From Spirochaetota bacterium (GTDB lineage: Bacteria; Spirochaetota; UBA4802; UBA5368): DNA of 64,000 nt. Where the stretch lies: assembly GCA_004297825.1 (NCBI GenBank), contig SCSX01000069.1:62001-126000 (forward strand), read 5' to 3'. Below, one piece after another: positions 62,755 to 64,000 of this stretch. The translations under genes were made by a program, and so were the position numbers. The stretch's first letter is position 1, and the number at the start of each line of letters is the position of its first letter. Below the pieces are notes generated by a model. It searched no databases, was not told the origin of the DNA, and worked only from the letters and a program-made list of their open reading frames with translations.

Positions 62755-63996
62755 CTACCCTCCCGTTCCCCGCACGAGCTCGACCAGGGAGTCCCGCACC
62801 GCGCGCACCAGGACGGCGATCTCCCTCCGCGTGATTATGAGCGGCGGAAGGAGCTGCAGCACCCTCCGGTCGTTGCCCGAGTATACCATGTACACGCCCC
62901 TGTCGAAGAGAAGCTTCAGCATGAACAGGGAGCGCATCTCGTCCGCGAATTCGAGCCCCAGCATGAGCCCCAGGCCCCGCACCCGGAAACCGGCCCCCGG
63001 GAATTCCTTCGCGAGGGCCCCCAGGCCGGCCCGGATCCGGTCCCCCGACGCGCGCACAGTGGAAAGAAATTTCTTTCCGGAGGAGATGCGTATCGCCTCC
63101 ATGGCCGCGAAGCACCCTGCCTCGCTCCCGCCAAAGGTGGAGATGTGCACGAAGGGGTCCTTCCTGAAGAAATCGCGGTGGCGTTCGTGGTAAATGGTCG
63201 CGCTCATGGGATAAATCCCGCCGCTCATTCCCTTTCCCGTCACCACGATGTCCGGCACGACGCGGAACTGCTCGAAGCACCAGAACGTCCCGGTGCGCCC
63301 GAACCCGGTCTGGACCTCGTCCATGACGAGAAGCGCCCCGGCGCGGGCGCACAGCGCCTTGACCTTACGGAAATAATCGCGTCCCGGGACCACGATCCCG
63401 AGCGTGGCGGGTATGGTTTCCATGATGACCGCCGCGGTCTGGTCGGACACCGCCGACTCGAGCGCGCCGATATCACCGAACGGCACCTGGAAGAAGCCCG
63501 GCGGCATGGGACCGAATTTTTCCCTGAACTTCGCATCCCCCGTCGCGAGGGCGAGCCCCGTGTGCCCGTGGTAACCCCCGAACGCCGAGATCACCCCCGG
63601 CCTGCCGGTCACGCCGCGCGCGAGCTTGATCGCGAGGTCGATCGCCTCACCGCCGCCCACCCCGAATACAACCTGGTTGAGCCCCGCGGGCAGCGTGCGC
63701 GCGAGCATCCGGGCCAGCATCGCCTTCGGTTCGCTCACGAGGTGGTGGTTCCCGATATCATACTCCGTCAGGGCGCGCGTCAGGGCGCGGATCACCCGCG
63801 GGTTACGATGTCCCAGGTTGAATACGCCCCCGTTGCAGTGGCAGTTCAGGTAGCGGGTCCCGTCCCGGTCGTAAATAAAGCAGCCCTCACGCCTGCCCGG
63901 GACCAGGAGCATGCCGTACTGCGCGTACACGTCCACCTTCCCCGGCGAGACGTGGTCGGCATAGAGACGAATAACCTCTTTTTTTGAAGGGCTCAC
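62755..63996 (-). CDS. Class III PLP-dependent aminotransferase, start at window edge
   Basis: 413 residues from a GTG four bases inside the right edge; an earlier start beyond the window is possible. Motifs: YLNCHCNGGVFNLGHRNPRVI, VFGVGGGEAIDLAIKLAR, SAFGGYHGHTGLALATG, LVMDEVQTGFGRTG and the PLP-lysine segment VTGKGMSGGIYPMSA. It belongs to the ornithine/4-aminobutyrate/acetylornithine group, but no feature fixes the substrate; GGGEA replaces the usual SGTEA/SGSEA. It is co-transcribed with the kinase-fold gene, which suggests an unexplored amino-compound pathway. Confidence 0.9.
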   Translation of the reverse strand: MSPSKKEVIRLYADHVSPGKVDVYAQYGMLLVPGRREGCFIYDRDGTRYLNCHCNGGVFNLGHRNPRVIRALTRALTEYDIGNHHLVSEPKAMLARMLARTLPAGLNQVVFGVGGGEAIDLAIKLARGVTGRPGVISAFGGYHGHTGLALATGDAKFREKFGPMPPGFFQVPFGDIGALESAVSDQTAAVIMETIPATLGIVVPGRDYFRKVKALCARAGALLVMDEVQTGFGRTGTFWCFEQFRVVPDIVVTGKGMSGGIYPMSATIYHERHRDFFRKDPFVHISTFGGSEAGCFAAMEAIRISSGKKFLSTVRASGDRIRAGLGALAKEFPGAGFRVRGLGLMLGLEFADEMRSLFMLKLLFDRGVYMVYSGNDRRVLQLLPPLIITRREIAVLVRAVRDSLVELVRGTGG

Positions 63997-64000
63997 GTGA

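Noticed and set aside
61210-63987. 925-codon plus-strand open frame, the longest in the window
   Set aside because: It is antisense to two convincing genes (kinase-fold and aminotransferase). It has no motifs, and its composition is that of reversed high-GC codons.

Overview
The window is a high-GC bacterial chromosome segment with no rRNA, tRNA, phage or plasmid genes. It encodes outer-membrane beta-barrels, lipoproteins and many membrane sensors, so the host is a diderm (Gram-negative type) environmental bacterium. The style (RsbU/STAS partner switching, numerous hybrid histidine kinases, POTRA-less Omp85-like barrels, TPR proteins) would fit an uncultured Spirochaetota or a deltaproteobacterial-type lineage, but the lineage cannot be fixed from this sequence alone.

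Left part (1-11.9 kb): a truncated N-acyl-D-amino-acid deacylase gene converges on a leftward catabolic cluster of eight genes: old-yellow-enzyme, LacI regulator, SDR, large FAD oxidoreductase, ThuA-like, Gfo/Idh/MocA, GPH-type sugar symporter, and a heparinase-like lyase candidate. Several junctions overlap. A perfect 16-bp palindrome lies between a -35 and a -10 element at its head and is the obvious candidate operator for the LacI protein. The substrate is unknown; a glycan or modified sugar degraded by redox (keto-sugar) chemistry is the best inference. This is the strongest candidate for an undescribed system here.

11.9-30.7 kb: a DUF2804-like lipoprotein, an MCP, a 7TM hybrid kinase, an ATP-grasp plus two methyltransferases, two tandem Omp85-like barrels with their own promoters and terminators, a FecR/barrel pair, a DoxX-like protein with a long operator-like dyad, the NAD(P)HX repair enzyme with a beta-propeller-type lipoprotein, and an acyl-CoA dehydrogenase.

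30.8-32.5 kb is a strikingly AT-rich island: an Xre/RES toxin-antitoxin pair, an attC-like site overlapping the toxin stop codon, and a DUF2007-like protein. It looks horizontally acquired, possibly as integron-type cassettes.

32.7-39.6 kb holds arginine biosynthesis (argJ, then argD-argF-argG) with a barrel protein inserted after argJ and an acyl-CoA-dehydrogenase-like gene translationally coupled to argG. 39.9-51.8 kb is signalling: MoxR/VWA, three kinases, a STAS protein, an RsbU phosphatase and a large TPR protein. 51.8-57.0 kb is a leftward run SIR2-mutL-coaC-coaB-Memo-AMMECR1, with CoaBC split into two genes. 57.1-64 kb has a tiny Cys-rich membrane protein, ssb, a Cys-motif PAS kinase, a glycerophosphodiesterase, an M23 peptidase, a kinase-fold protein of unknown function and a class III aminotransferase cut near the right edge.

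Scattered palindromic repeats occur between genes. They include two 56-bp palindromes that share a GTAGAGACG-type core at nearly the same offset.
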